A DNA stretch of 64,000 nucleotides from Drechslerella dactyloides (taxonomy: Eukaryota > Ascomycota > Orbiliomycetes > Orbiliales > Orbiliaceae), in assembly GCA_020064725.1 (NCBI GenBank), contig JAGTWJ010000019.1:4154001-4218000 (forward strand), read 5' to 3'. The notes beneath the pieces are model-generated. The model saw only the letters and a program-made list of their open reading frames with translations, made no database searches and was not told the DNA's origin. Position numbers and translations under genes: made by a program. Position 1 is the stretch's first letter. Every line of letters begins with the position of its first letter. This document shows positions 24,601 through 37,550 of the stretch, one piece after another.

Positions 24601-26453
24601 CCCAGGATCTCGGTCGCGCTGCCCTGTCCTTCCCTTTCGCATGGTCACCGTTTTCGACAGCCCCACCGTCCTGCGCGGCCTCCTGTTCCTTCTCAGCTTT
24701 CGTCACATGCGTCCACGGGTATCCAGCGACGGTCATTTTGCGGAATATCATAGTATTATCGGTCAGCGTGCCGGTTTTGTCAGAGAATATGAAACTAGTA
24801 TCGGTTAATAAGACGGCCGCCTCGAGAGAACCCTATGACAGAATACACCGTACCTGATTTGCCCGAGTTCTTCATTGATGGTGGTTGTGCGAGCCTCCAT
24901 GGGCGTATCGGACTTCTCATCGTACATGTCACGATCGAAGAAGAGAACATGTTGCCCGATCTTGATGAGTTCCAAACTGACGTAGAGCGACAGTGGAATG
25001 AGGGTATTGAACATGATGATGAACGAGGCCAATATGGGGAAGGTCCCGACGTCGAGGCCCTCGAGATACCAGGCTTTTCGCTCGAACGATCGCTGCCATA
25101 GCTTGTATCCAAGCAGTTCGATACCGGAGATGAATATTACGACTAGCATTATGAATAGAATGATATAATTGACGGACGTCTGAAGCATAGGCTTTTTGGC
25201 ACGTGGCCGCTTGTTCGCGCTATAAGATGGTCAGCATGGTGTGGCTTCACGGAATCGATGGTAATAGATGCATACTTCATGCGGATTTTGGTCTCCTCGC
25301 CGGTGAAAATCACAAGGCCGATGGCGCTGGGTGTGTTCCTGAGCACGCTGCCACGATATAAGATCTGGGAGTTGGTCAACGGCTTGATCTCGCTCCCGAT
25401 CTGGATCTTGCCCTCGAAGTTGTACAAATCGGTATTTGGATCCTCGACAGTCGCCAGCTCGTCCTTGGCCTCACCGAACCTCCTGTAGAAATGATCGCTC
25501 ACGTTTGGTAGCGCCTGCTTTCCCTTGAGGTTGGTTTCGCCGTCCAGCGCCGACGTTTCGACGTAAGCAATCCCAGTCTCGGAGTCCGCCTGGAGGAGCA
25601 GGATATCGGCGGGAATCATGTCGTCTCGCTCCAGCTTGACAACATCACCAACTCGCATATCTTCCCAGATGATTTCTTGCCATTCTTCCTGGGCATCCGG
25701 CCCGGGACCCGCCAGCGATAGCACCCGCGCCATCCGGTTGTTCTCTCGCCTGTCCTGGCGGTATCTGCGGAAATCATCGAATCCCTCCTTCGCCATCGAG
25801 AAGGCGACGAACAGCGACAGCGGTATTATCGTCGTCAAGCGACCGGTCGTGCTGAGCGATGGGATCAGCTGCAGGATGGCGATGATTAGGAAGTAAAAAT
25901 TGGCGAGCTTGCTGAACTGGTAGATCAGCTGTTTGGGCAGGAAGCTCCATATCGTGTAGCGGGTCGACCGGACCGTATTGTCGATGTAGTGCTTGTTGCG
26001 GCGCTCGTCGACGAGTTTTGCGGATCTGGCGTCCTTGAACACGGTAAAGGGGATTTTGCGGCCGTCCTTCGAGGGCGGGAGGTCCTGCATGCGCAGCACG
26101 AACTTCATCGCGTTGATGAAGGGTTCGCGCACCTTGTCCATCGGTGACATGTACTGTTTCTTGTAGTCGTGGTTTTGGCGTCGCGCGCCGCCGTTGCGCG
26201 CCGCCCTCGTTGTTCCTCGCGTCATGTCGTCATCCGATGAGCCGTTCTGGTAGACGTATTTCTTCTGCTCTTGCTGCGGCGGCTGCCACCCCGCCGCGGT
26301 GTCAAACTTGCCGCTGTCGCTGCGTCCGCTGTCGCCATTCTCGTAAACCTCAGCGCCACCATTTCTGTCATTCGTGCCGTTCTGCTCGGAGTCGCCGTGT
26401 CCTGCTATCGGAGGTGCTGCATCATTGTTGTCCGGCCTGTGGGGATCCGTCAT
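21608..26453 (-). CDS. DNF3: Dnf3-like P4-type phospholipid-translocating ATPase (flippase)
   Basis: Seven exons on the minus strand (26453-25276, 25219-24854, 24794-22871, 22800-22702, 22635-22352, 22285-22030, 21958-21608), with introns of 56-71 nt, give 1485 aa. P4-ATPases flip phospholipids to the cytosolic leaflet of Golgi and plasma membranes. Landmarks: a long hydrophilic N-terminus (1-150), first spans at NFYFLIIAILQLIP and TIIPLSLFVAF (about 185-220), actuator motif DGET 304-307, phosphorylated aspartate D520 in DKTGT, KGADS in the nucleotide-binding domain, hinge DGAND 1092-1096, and six C-terminal spans. A disordered Ser/Arg/Pro-rich insertion sits between KGADS and FAVEGLRTL, as in Dnf3. 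The N-terminal phrases RNTPSAIGLVIFTGEETKIRM and STTGRLTTIIPL also favour Dnf3 over Drs2 or Dnf1/2; this subfamily choice is from memory of the family, not an alignment. A Cdc50-type partner is expected. All catalytic motifs are intact. Confidence 0.92.
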
Positions 26454-28610
26454 CGCTCACCGAGACGAGCGCTCCAAATTGCGTACGTGTGCCCTGTGCG
26501 AATGGACGCTTCAGCGAGGGGAGAACACCACAAGCAAGGTAAAATGAGCTGACGTACGAGGCAGCTATCAACTTATCGATGGAGAGCAGGAGAGCGAAAG
26601 AGCGATAACCATTAATATTCGACGTTCGAAGAGAACGAAAAAGAAAATTTACAAAGGGGAATCAATACGACGGCAGCTTCATTGATAACTAAATAAGCTT
26701 AAAGTGACACTTTTTATCCCCTGCCGCCGCTGTCCGTCCGTCAAAATTCAAAAAGATGAATAGATCTGAGAACAGGCTAGGGGAAACTTTATGGAGAAGG
26801 CAGAAAAACACTTGGACACGGAAATTAGCTTAACATGACATCCATCGTCTTGGGCGAGCATGTGGACTGCGCATTTCGGGGTGTTACGGTGAGATAAATG
26901 CTGCGCCTCCCCTACCACGCAGTCCGAATGAGCGTCACCGCTTCGCGAATTCGTCCGCAACTGATGCGCGGGAATTTGAGTGCGTTCGCGGGCAGCATTT
27001 GGGGCTCTCGTTAACGCTTTCCAGCAGCGGCGGGCCGTGCATAAGTCTACGGGATCACCCAACCAAGGCGTCCCCACGTCTACAAGTCCTACATCTACGA
27101 CACACACGCTCGAGCCCGAAGGATTGCGAACGAACGGATGGACCCCACGGCGGAAGCTCTAGGAACCCGGAAAGGGAGCAGGTTGATGAAGAGCAGGTCC
27201 ATCCCAAACTGCGGGATCGTGATTGGAGCCTAGATCGACGGCAGTTCGATGCAGGCGAGGCTAGGACCCCACCCCTGTTCTGACTTCATACAGACAGCTT
27301 CCATGCCTTGAAATCAGGGTGCAGGGGACGCCTTGGCGCGCCGTCCTGGCGAAAGGCTCGTCTCATTCACCCAATCAGGCCAGCCGCAGGAGCCATGCGG
27401 CCGTGGGGACGGTTTAGCGATGCGCGCGAAGGAGGAAGACAGCGGCGGGACAGGCGGGCTTGCAGACGTTCACATTATTAAGCCGGTTTAGCTATTGGCG
27501 GTGACGACGAGATTTGGGACGACACGCGGGATATACTCCTTGCACTGCCGGATCGAGGGGGCGTGGCCGTCGACTTTGAAGGCGCAAGCTCAGGACCGGC
27601 ACGGAGCTTGATAATCCCCGGTTGACGACACCTGATGACTGACGAGGATGCTTTATCGGGATGCTAATCGACCCGGGATATCGAGAGGCGAATCCTCGCC
27701 GCCGCCGGCCTCACGGATTACGTGTCGGTTGTTGGTTGATTGCTTACTTTATATATCGCCGTGGCGGCAGTGTGTCGACGGAAGGCGATAAATGTGCAGC
27801 CTCGGATTCCACCGGATGATACGATATGCTTTGGAGCTCGTTGCTCTCCCAGCCCCGTCCATTGCCATTCGATTCCGTCTTGACGAATTCACAAGCATAC
27901 TAGTATCACGGTCGGACAGCATACCTTCCTCAGACACCTCGTATCAGACAGCCAACTTCCTTTCCCGTCTCTCTCGCCGCCCGCCGTACATGACTTGGTA
28001 CTTGGCCCGCGACTCCGCATTCTCCAACTCGAGTGTCGACGATCAGCTCCGATTCGCCTCCGATAGGCACCGCAGGGATGACGGCTCGCGATCGGGTGAT
28101 TCATCCATCTCCGCCAGCTGGCCCGCTGCCGCCGCGATCATCGAGGCGCCGCCAAGTCCTTTCAACCTCCATTCCAACGCATTCCTGCCGGCTTCAGTTC
28201 CCCTTCAGCTCACCACGGCCGTCCAACCGGCAACATGCACGCGCGAAAGCAAGCACCAACATTGCTGAACTCGGAGCACAACGCGGACGAGAGGTGCGTG
28301 TGCGAGGCACATCAGCTCTCTCGGATGTCGACGAGACCAGGAATGCTGCATCGTGGTCAGCCTATGTGAACATGATAGCGCCGTGCGTATAACACCTGCC
28401 GCAACGTACTTAATGCGTTTTTTCTCTCTCCTGTCCCGCATAAGCATGCATCGCAGTCGGCCTGTCGTCGGTAATGACCCACCGTCCAATTAACATGCGG
28501 TTACACATCGGCGCCCGCCGCTGACGATGCAAGACGCCATCCGAGGCGGGCGTTTACACCGCATGACATCGAATCGAATCCAGCACCCAGCTCCGTCGGC
28601 CGTCGACGAC

Positions 28611-28626
28611 AAAAAAAAAAAAAAAA
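28611..28626. repeat. Poly(A) run of 16
   Basis: Uninterrupted run of 16 A in the DNF3/samB intergenic region. No retroposon body or target-site duplication is seen beside it. Confidence 0.8.
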
Positions 28627-29202
28627 GGCCTCCCGTCACCAACTAACATGCATACGGAAGACAGCACGTCACCCAACCTGCGTTGTGCCTGGCCATGGCC
28701 GCATCTGGCGAGCTTGAGCTTGGCCGGGTGTCACCGGTGACAATGCGGTGTGCGAAGATCTAGTAAACCACGGTAATAGTAGAACGCAGACTCCGGATTT
28801 CTCGAACGTCGACGCTTGTCCCACCGCAGTTGGTTAGCTGTTGTGGAAAAATGCATTATAAGTTGTGCCACATCCGATATAGTTATCCATCCCCACAGAT
28901 CTATACTGTCGGTCCGCCCCGGTGCCTAATTAATAAGTACTTTACACGGTACCCACCTTGACGCAGCTGTCCACCCGGTTCATACCCACGCAGCCAGATC
29001 TTCCATTCCATGCGAGAACGAAAGAAACGAAACCGCCATCGCCAAAAGCGTGTCTGCTAACAGGCGTCTGGAATGTTGTCCCACATGCCCGGCAGATAGA
29101 TACAACAGCACAGCTGGATAAGTGGCTCCGATCAAGGAAAGGCTAGACGAGGCCCGGCCTATTTTTGGCTGCCCGCATGGCTCTCACTCGCCGCTGCGTC
29201 CG

Positions 29203-29226
29203 CCTGCCTGCCTGCCTGCCTGCCTG
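29203..29226. repeat. (CCTG)6 microsatellite
   Basis: Six perfect CCTG units, the same unit as the tract at 20457-20490 in another frame. Shorter tracts of this unit lie near 30963, 32221, 32303, 34958 and 57565. Confidence 0.85.
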
Positions 29227-30998
29227 TCCGGCCAGCCGGCGCTCTCTGTCCCAATCCAGGCGACGATGTGCGACGTCCGATAATGTGACCCGTCGGCGTG
29301 CTGAAGCGAGACTAGCGATCCCACTCAGCATTCCAGGTAAACTACCGCTAGCTGATTTCTTTTTCGCCCAGAGAGCAAAACGCCAAACTCGCATATGCTC
29401 CACCCACGCATGCACCGCACTGTCTGTAATCGTACATACACAGTACTTAGTACATGCGTATATGTCAGTTCAGGAGTGAAATCTAAAATGCAATCGTGGC
29501 TAACCCTGCCTTTTTCTTTTTTTTTATATTTCCTTCTTTCTTTTTTCCAATCAGTGTTTTTACTTCTTTACGGTCTCGTCCGAGTGAATGGGGCATGCGA
29601 GGAATGCGCTTCGTACGTGTGGAGGTCTAGACAATGGCCGGACATAGGTGCGGACAATATGATGAAGGTATGATGAATGTATGAACGAATGGGTCGAATC
29701 AATATCGTAGACATACATTATAGGATAACGAACGAGGATCAGATCCGACCGGCTGCATCTGGACGGCATTCTTGAGGCCAGCCAGCCTACGTTCGCTATA
29801 GATAGGTATGAATACAATGGTATAATCTGTGGGAATCAAATCAATCAATGCTGGGGTCATACCCACGGTTGACGTGGAGACATTACACATGCATATTCTG
29901 GATAGATGGGCCGCTTGAATCTTTACTTTTTTTCCTTTCGATTTCCTTGCATAACGTTACCATAGCTTGGCCCTCGATGCATTTCGGGAGGCTGCGACGT
30001 CGACTGTGTGGAGACGCGGCTACTTTATGCGCTTTGTATGTGTCCGCATGAGCGAGCGGACAGATCTAGAGATGTTGCCAACCCATATTTGAACTAGAGG
30101 TGTATACCAGACTAGACCTTTTCATGTAGGTACGCCGTCGCGTTCTGGATAACTCATGAGTATATGCATATGTTTATGTGGCCGACGCTGACTAATTGCA
30201 ATCGTGGTCCCTTGCGATGTCAAAAATTTTCTTCGTGAAGGAATTAGGAACAAAGGACTTGTAGCCGGCTCCGTCGCGACGGGCCAGCTGGTGGATAGGT
30301 GTCGTCGGACCGGATCTAACGTAAGGAGTGGTTCGTCCAGAATTCAGAATCGCTCGCTTACCTGGATACAGATTCATGCTCGACAGGGATACCGTAGCCC
30401 GCCTCTACTCCGTACACGAGTGCATTTACCTACCTACCCATCCATGAATCCAAGCCGATGGCACAAAATTCGCAAAATGAAACGTCTGAACCTTTATATG
30501 ATACTTTGCAATATACGAATTCACTGCGCGGCGTAGCCCGAGAAGGCCATATCCGACAACTAGACCAAAGAAAAAAAGAAAATAGTAAAAAGAAAGGAAA
30601 GAAGAGAAGACCACTCGGCTCGATATGCTCTGCAACTCTGCGTCAATAAGCATCGCCCACGTTTTCCCGCCCAAGCTCACCGAACTTTTCAGCCATGATG
30701 TGCGTTCCTTGCCGCATGCCGCCCATTCGCATTCCGTCGATCTGCCCGCATTGGGGAATAAGCAGGTCCCATTCGCGGAGAAAGCCCATGCCTCAACCCA
30801 TATCTACCGTTTGGTTGAGCATGGCGTACATGTACAATGCATACGTGCATACAGCATGACTGTCGACATTAAACGTACATGTACAATACAGGCACCTACA
30901 TACATACGCTGAATTTAAAGATACTTGTACACATAGACGATATTGCCGCGCATACCTGCTGCGTGCCTGCCTGCCCTATTCAGGCTGACGTGCCGCTG

Positions 30999-31015
30999 TA
31001 CATACATACATACAT
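30999..31015. repeat. (ACAT)n microsatellite
   Basis: Four tandem ACAT units in the DNF3/samB intergenic region. Confidence 0.8.
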
Positions 31016-34000
31016 TTCCATTTGTGAGACATAACTCAAATATAGCTGGGTAAGTAAGTACCTGGGTAGTGACTGAATGTCTTTCGATCGCATTCCATGT
31101 GGCCATTCTCCTCTAGCACTGATTCGGATTTTTCCGATTGCTGAGCTGAAATTCTTATCTGGATCCAGCTGTTGACGTCTGCATACCTCGCGTTTCGACG
31201 AAGCGTCAGCCCGGCCGGTGTAATACCTAATAACTAATATACTACAGTGCTAAGTATAGATGTAGAGGGACTTTTTAGCCGACGGGCGACGATGATAGCC
31301 CGGACGTAACTAGTATCGACGACTGGTATGCACTAGTTGTGAATATAGCAAGGTGTGCTGCGAGGAGTAGTCATGCCGACGTAGTACATACATACTACAT
31401 GCCAGAGCTCGCGCTCGCGGCGATCGATATTGATCAACTTAAGACGGGGCGAGGCGTTACCGTTGCCGTTGCGGGGCCGGGTGCCGATATCTAGTAATAT
31501 TTTCACGGTGAGATCGGCTTGTAATGAATTCATTCAGCTCGCACAATGTAATGCAATGCCTCTCGTGGGATTGCGATCCTTGACTATCTTATCGTAGCCG
31601 GAGCGCCGGAGCACCGGTCGTCACTTTCACCGTCGCCATGCATGGCTGTCATGTCAATCTTTGCCGGTTAAGTTGTTGAGGGTATCTGCTGATCGGAGAT
31701 AGTAGTGTACTTGCGCACCCGTGACCGGTTGATCGGTGAGAGGGAGAGGGAGAGGAGAACGTGGGATTGTAAATATATATGATCTGGCGGAGGCGGGGAC
31801 GTCACGGCTGGACGCGTGGTATGGATGTGCTCGTATCCGTTTTTTATACACACGCTGATATTTATATATCGCCAGCCGATGAAATTATAGCAAGTCAGCA
31901 AGCCAGCTCGTCTCGTGCAGACGATTCGTCTCCCCGTGCATGCAGTACAGTGTCTTGGAATAATTGAAATTACATTACAGATACGGGTACGATAGTGTAC
32001 TCTTTCACGTCGCGGGGCGGAACGAACGTGCTCGATTGTGGACTCAGAACCACTATACGCCACAGCTCAGGCACATATACGCCCCTGTGATATACGATAA
32101 CGAACGTATAATGTTACCGCTCCTGACCGTCCATGCATGCACGCATCCGACCGCCTGCCCAGTCGAGACGAATCGAATTGTCACGTCGAACGATCACACA
32201 GAAATCCTCACGTTACGTTCGGCAGGCAGGCAGACAGAGGGGCAGGAACAGCCTGTTTCGGCCGTCGCATGGACAAGTTAACTTACATTCCGGTCCGTGG
32301 ATGCCTGCCTTCCTGCCTGCCTGCGAACGATCGCGTGCGGAACGAAAGCTTAAAAGGCGAGAAATCGGAATCCTAACTTGGTAGTATACCGTATGAGTAA
32401 CCGCTGCAGCCTCGAGGTAGTAAATCAGTATAGGAAAGGGCGACCTCGGGAAAAGCGACGACACGGGGCTGTCCGCCTGATGGACCGTGAAAGCTTGGTA
32501 TTTTCCATCAGGTAAACGGACCCGCTGGACCAGGTAGAGCTTGCCTCGCAACCGACGGGGCAAGCGAGCGGCCGCCGACGAAAGCTGGGGCCTGACCCGA
32601 CCGCCTGCATGCTGATTGGTACATGACACATGTGGAGTGTGTGTGAGTTTGTTTGCTGCATGTCGCGTTTTTTCTCGTCTCGTGAGCACTATCTACATGC
32701 AATCGAGTCGAGGGGGTGAACTCGGCCCTTCGAGGAGCGCGGGTTTGCCGATGCGCCGTGCCCGCCGCGGATCACGGAGGGGAAACTCGACTGCAGTGGA
32801 CTGGACTGGAGCTCGATCGAGGTCTGGTCGAATCGAATAATGTTATCCCTGAGTCTGATCGAGGGCGAGCTACGTTAGTATGCTGTAGGTTAGCGCCATC
32901 CGAGCTGGAATATCGATTGATCCGGCCGCCCCCAGCTGAAAATTCCAGCGAGATGGTTAGCTCGCGGCGAGTACGATCGAGGCGCTGGCACTCGACTCAC
33001 CCACTCACTCACCTTAGCTTAGCGGTGGGAATGCCAGGCCGTGTCTGGGTCTGTCTCCACCGCCACACACCGGGCGAGCGTCCTCGTATTGGACAGGTAT
33101 GCACCGCAGCAAGCTGAGCGTGAAGCCATTGTCGATTAATTCGATATCGTGGCCCCTCGCGGAGGGAGGGAGGGAGGGGAGTCCGGGAGGGGTGGTGGTG
33201 TCTAGTCCCGTTCCGTCGGGACCAGAGGGCTGTACTCGGATACCGATGGACGGACGTATGTAGGTACTCCTGCATACATGCGTGAACACAGACACCCCCT
33301 GATGTAAAAGTTTTCCCCTCCTCCTCCAGCTGAGGCGAGGACTATTGCATTTGCGAGATGAAAAAGAAAGTTATACGGACAAGCTTGGTGATAATGGGAT
33401 TAATCAATCCTCGATCCGGCCTGCTGAATATTTCATTTCAGCGGACCGCGGGTCGCATCCTGCATATCGGACGGCCAGCCGGTCGGTCAATCTGTCTGTC
33501 ATGTCAGCCAGCTTTCCGGCCCTGTCATGTATGTCCTCGGAGGGTATGCTTGGTACATGGTACCGTACCTGTACGATGTACAGTGCAAACATGTAGAAGT
33601 ATACGTACGCGCAGTATAGTACACACATGTCTGGACGGGCTTGGGGGCGCATCCGGGGCTGCTAGCTATTGTCATTCCTTGACGAGAAATTCTGGCCCCC
33701 CGACTGCACTGGTGAAATACCTCGACTCGGAAAGCGGCAAAAAACCCCATACTGGATCCATCTATCCATAGCGGTATCCCTCCATCGACCGATCCCTTGC
33801 CCCAGCCGGCCGGAGGCGTTGGAACGTAAACGCACGGTACATACACACACACACATACATACTATGAGAGAAAGAGAGAAAGTGGAAAGGACGCTTAAAA
33901 GGCTGGTGGCCCAGACAATGGTTTGATGCAATGCATGAACGAACGATAGGGACTGGTCAAGCACGGCGTATGGGCATGTCCACAGTTTGACAGCTGCACG

Positions 34001-35827
34001 GCGCATTACATAAACAGATACATGCACGCCCGACAAAGTCACAGGGAGCGCACCACCACCCTTACTATCATCCACCACCCTCTACTCTCGACGACCGCAT
34101 CGAACCGAATATATATAGACTCGCTCCCCCACACGAGGACTCGCTGGTACCTGTATCGTATCGTATTATAATACTGCTATACCCCGCGATATAATATACT
34201 CTCGTCGACCTTCTCGCAGCTGTAGACATCGGCGATCGCCACCGTTTGATTACCGATTGCACTTCCCTCGGTCGGCAGGCTGGTGCTCGCTCGACAGACA
34301 GGAGACCCGGGCCTCGCAATCGATATCCCTAAGCATCACGCCACCTGCCCTCTCTCGCTCGCCTGCTCGCTCGCTGCTCCTGCCGTACCGTACCTTATAT
34401 ACGTCGCTACGACGTCAGTTCTTATATTTTGTTTTTCAAAAAATCCCGTTCGTTCGTCCTTATTAATCTGGCTCGACGTTATTGTTGGACGACACGATTT
34501 CCAACGACGCACGACTGCAAACGCGAACCGGCCGATAGAGTTCCCGCCTCGAATATAATAATACGATCGATACAACAGAATTAATTCGAACAAGTACCGT
34601 ACCGAGGGACGGTTCTTTTTCTTCCGTTTGGTACAATTACTGCAAGTGGTGCTGGTTGGCACGCATGTCAGAACGCTAGCACAGCAAGGAGAAGGTACGT
34701 ACCCGCACGAGTGTGCGTTTTTGAAACCTGCTTGGCGGGAAAATCACGCATTCGCATTACATTGCGCTGGGACAGCTGGTGCAGGGAGTGTGGAGTGGAG
34801 GAGGTTTCGCCATCGTGCCTCTCTGCCGTCTTTTTTCCCTCCCCCCTTGGCTTTGCCTTGTCCAGCTGTCCGGATTATTTTATTTTATTTTTTTTTTTGC
34901 TCGAAGGGGGAAGGGCGAGTTTTTCGTTCTCGTCGTGGAAACGAACGGCTGGGCAGGCAGGCAGGCAGGTCAGACAGGCAGGCCAGGCGGGCTGGCCGCT
35001 GCTGAGGTTAATTCAATTCCCCTTCGATCGTATGGGGAGCTAGCAAGCGGGCGAAATGTTAGGGCATGATCCTTTTATATTGCCCAGCTGCTTGCCAGAA
35101 AGTGCCATCTCGTTTGCTTTTTCGGCGCATGACGGCCTCGCAGCAGTTCCTTTCGGTTTTCGCATTGTCGAAAACTGGGAGCCCATCCGTCGAGACTTCC
35201 CGCGCGGATTGAAGTCAAGCTGCCGCGGTGCAGCAGCAGCAGATGATGGCGATGTGCGAGAGTCGGCTGGGCCGGCGGGTGCAGCTCCTTCTCGAAAGGC
35301 TTCTCCGAACGAGAGTCGAAACAGCACCTGGCGTTGAATTGCTCATCGGACGCGATCCAACATCACCAGCGGCGGCCCCCAGCTCCCCCCAGCTCGCAGC
35401 TCGCCCGCGGACTCTTTTTTTTTGTTTTTTTCTTTTTGGGTCCGTCGGTAAGTCAGCCAGCCAGGCCATGAAGCAGAGGGAAGCAAGCGGGCAAGCAAGC
35501 AGGGCCGGCAAGCAGGCGAATTTAGGGAGATGAAGAATAAAATTCAAAATTGCCCAATGCATCGGACTCCAAACCGGCCCTGGGAAGAAGCTGCTGCACC
35601 TCCAGCTAATTTCTCGCGGCGGGCGCTGTTCATTGGCTCCCGGCGGCCAGGACCAGCTGTACCGCCGTATCGCCACCTGTTATTGCTGTCTGGTGTCGTT
35701 TCGTTTCCGTAGCTGCAGCTGTGGATGGTGATTATACATGCACAAGGTTCCCCCTAGAGTCGAGTTCTAGTTCCCCCCTTCGAATTCGCTCCTGCGTGTT
35801 TCTGCTGCTCTTCTCACCCGGCCGGAC

Positions 35828-35872
35828 GTACATACATACATGTACATACACACATACACATACGTTGCATAC
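35828..35872. repeat. ACAT-rich imperfect microsatellite
   Basis: Repeated ACAT/ACAC units with interruptions, followed by ATGC-type repeats to about 35895. Confidence 0.75.
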
Positions 35873-36180
35873 ACGGGTGTTTGTATGCATGCATGTAAGT
35901 GTGTATGTGCAGGCTGCGGTGACGTTTGAACCGTCGAGAGGGAGAGAGAGAAATGTTTGAGTGCGTCTACAAAGCGTTCGATCGATGGTGTATACTCGAT
36001 GGATGCATGTTCTGCGGAATATATCCGGAAGACTGCTTAGTCTAGGTAGCTACCACGCTACCCAGTCCATCCCATCCATCCCCATTCGCCGCCGGCCTGT
36101 AAGGAAAGCGTTAGCTCTGCTACATGCTACAGGCTACATACCGTCGTCAGGAGCTAGCGCACCGGTGAAGTACCTGCTCA

Positions 36181-36285
36181 GCAGGAGGAGCAGCAGGAGC
36201 AGCAGGAGCAGAAGCAGCAGCGGGAGCAGCAGAAGCAGCAGAAGCAGCAGAAGCAGCAGCAGAAGCAGGAGCGGTGGGAGCAGCT
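36181..36285. repeat. AGC/AGG trinucleotide repeat tract
   Basis: About 100 bp of AGC with AGG and AGA interruptions. Open frames across it are poly-Ser, poly-Ala or poly-Leu artefacts of the repeat and are not called as genes. Confidence 0.85.
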
Positions 36286-36926
36286 GTAACTCGCCTGGCC
36301 CCCTCTCTTGACTCGGCCGTTGGTTGACTTCCAAGGGACGGAGACAAGCAGCAAAGCGAATAAGAAAAGAAGCGGAAGGACGAGAAGAAGAAGAAAAAGA
36401 AAGCTTCTCTCTTTCTCTCGCTCTCCCCTTCTCACATCTTCTCCTCACTCCTCTGCTTCTTCTTCTTCTTATTCTTCTTCTTCCGTTCTTCCTTCCTTCG
36501 GTCAATGAACCTGAGTTGAAAGTGCTGTTGCTTCGCTCGTTTGTCCGTCTTGCCCGAACGGACTTCCAGAACCAACCTTTTCACCTTTTTCCGCTGTTAC
36601 TCATCCGCCCGAACTGCAATTTGCACCGCCAATCACATCACCACCGCCATCCCTTTCTCTCCACTCCACTCCACTCCGCTCCTCACTTCTCCTCTCCTCG
36701 CTCACGCTTTTCTCCTCCTCTCTCGCCTCAGCAATCATTTCCTTCCGTACCGGCTGGCATTAACTCGTCTTATTGCGGTTGCGCTGCTGCTTCCAGCAAA
36801 CACTCCCTCGCGTATCTTTATTGCCCTCTCCCGTCCTATTTTATAAAGCAGGTATTTTAAATATCTCCCTCCAATTCCTGCCGCCATTCGCTCGTCCGTT
36901 CGTCGTCCGTTGTTCGTCGTTGTTCA

Positions 36927-36946
36927 GTTCGTTCGTTCGTTCGTTC
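36927..36946. repeat. (GTTC)5 tract in presumptive samB leader
   Basis: Five perfect GTTC units about 680 bp upstream of the samB start codon, within a pyrimidine-rich stretch. Confidence 0.85.
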
Positions 36947-36977
36947 TTGTCCGTTCGAGTTTGTTCGTTCTTCGCCG

Positions 36978-37024
36978 TCATCACCATCACCATCACCAGC
37001 ATCACCAGCATCACCAGCGTCACC
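36978..37024. repeat. CATCAC/CAGCATCAC tandem tract in samB leader
   Basis: A hexamer CATCAC repeated three times passes into a nonamer CAGCATCAC repeated with one variant. It lies about 600 bp upstream of the samB start codon. Confidence 0.8.
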
Positions 37025-37375
37025 AACCTTAATTTATTTTTAAATCTGCTCGCTCGTCTCCTAACAAGCTTCTCAGGCCCGCAAGAGTCACGTTGTGCAG
37101 AATATCCTCCGCCCGGACGACGTAAAGCGCACGGATCCAGACGCAGAAAAAACCCTCCACGGCTGCCCCATCCGCCGCCTCCCTTCCGCTTTGTAAACAC
37201 AATCATCGCCAGTTCCGACCAGCCGCCGATTATATTCCATTACACAACCCACCGCTCCCCGGCCCCGACTGTCTCTGCCGCCGTCTGTCTGTTCTTCCGC
37301 CTGGATGGATGTATGATTGCAACCGCTGGTCATCGTCATCTTGAGATCCAGTGAAAGGTTTTCGGGCTCAGGAGT

Positions 37376-37397
37376 TCCTGTCCTGTCCTGTCCTGTC
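37376..37397. repeat. (TCCTG)4 tract in samB leader
   Basis: Four perfect TCCTG units about 230 bp upstream of the samB start codon. Confidence 0.85.
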
Positions 37398-37525
37398 TCC
37401 CCTCTCCGTCGAAACAAACTCGCTCCTTTTTCGCTGCCGCTGCGTGGTTGCCTCCGCCTGCCTCCGCCTTCTCTCGCCAAATAAAAAAAAGTTACCACCC
37501 CGAAAAACCGCCTCCACCCCCTAGA

Positions 37526-37550
37526 AATCTTCAATCTTCAATCTTCAATC
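37526..37550. repeat. (AATCTTC)3.5 tract in samB leader
   Basis: Three and a half perfect heptamers about 75 bp before the samB start codon, followed by a (GCTC)n tract at 37556-37571. Confidence 0.85.

Noticed and set aside
35961..36311. Ser/Arg-rich frame like an SR protein
   Set aside because: Created by the AGC/AGG trinucleotide repeat; other frames of the same repeat give poly-Ala and poly-Leu.
36773..37354. 193-codon plus-strand frame before samB
   Set aside because: Low-complexity translation of pyrimidine-rich leader sequence with tandem repeats; no family match recognised.
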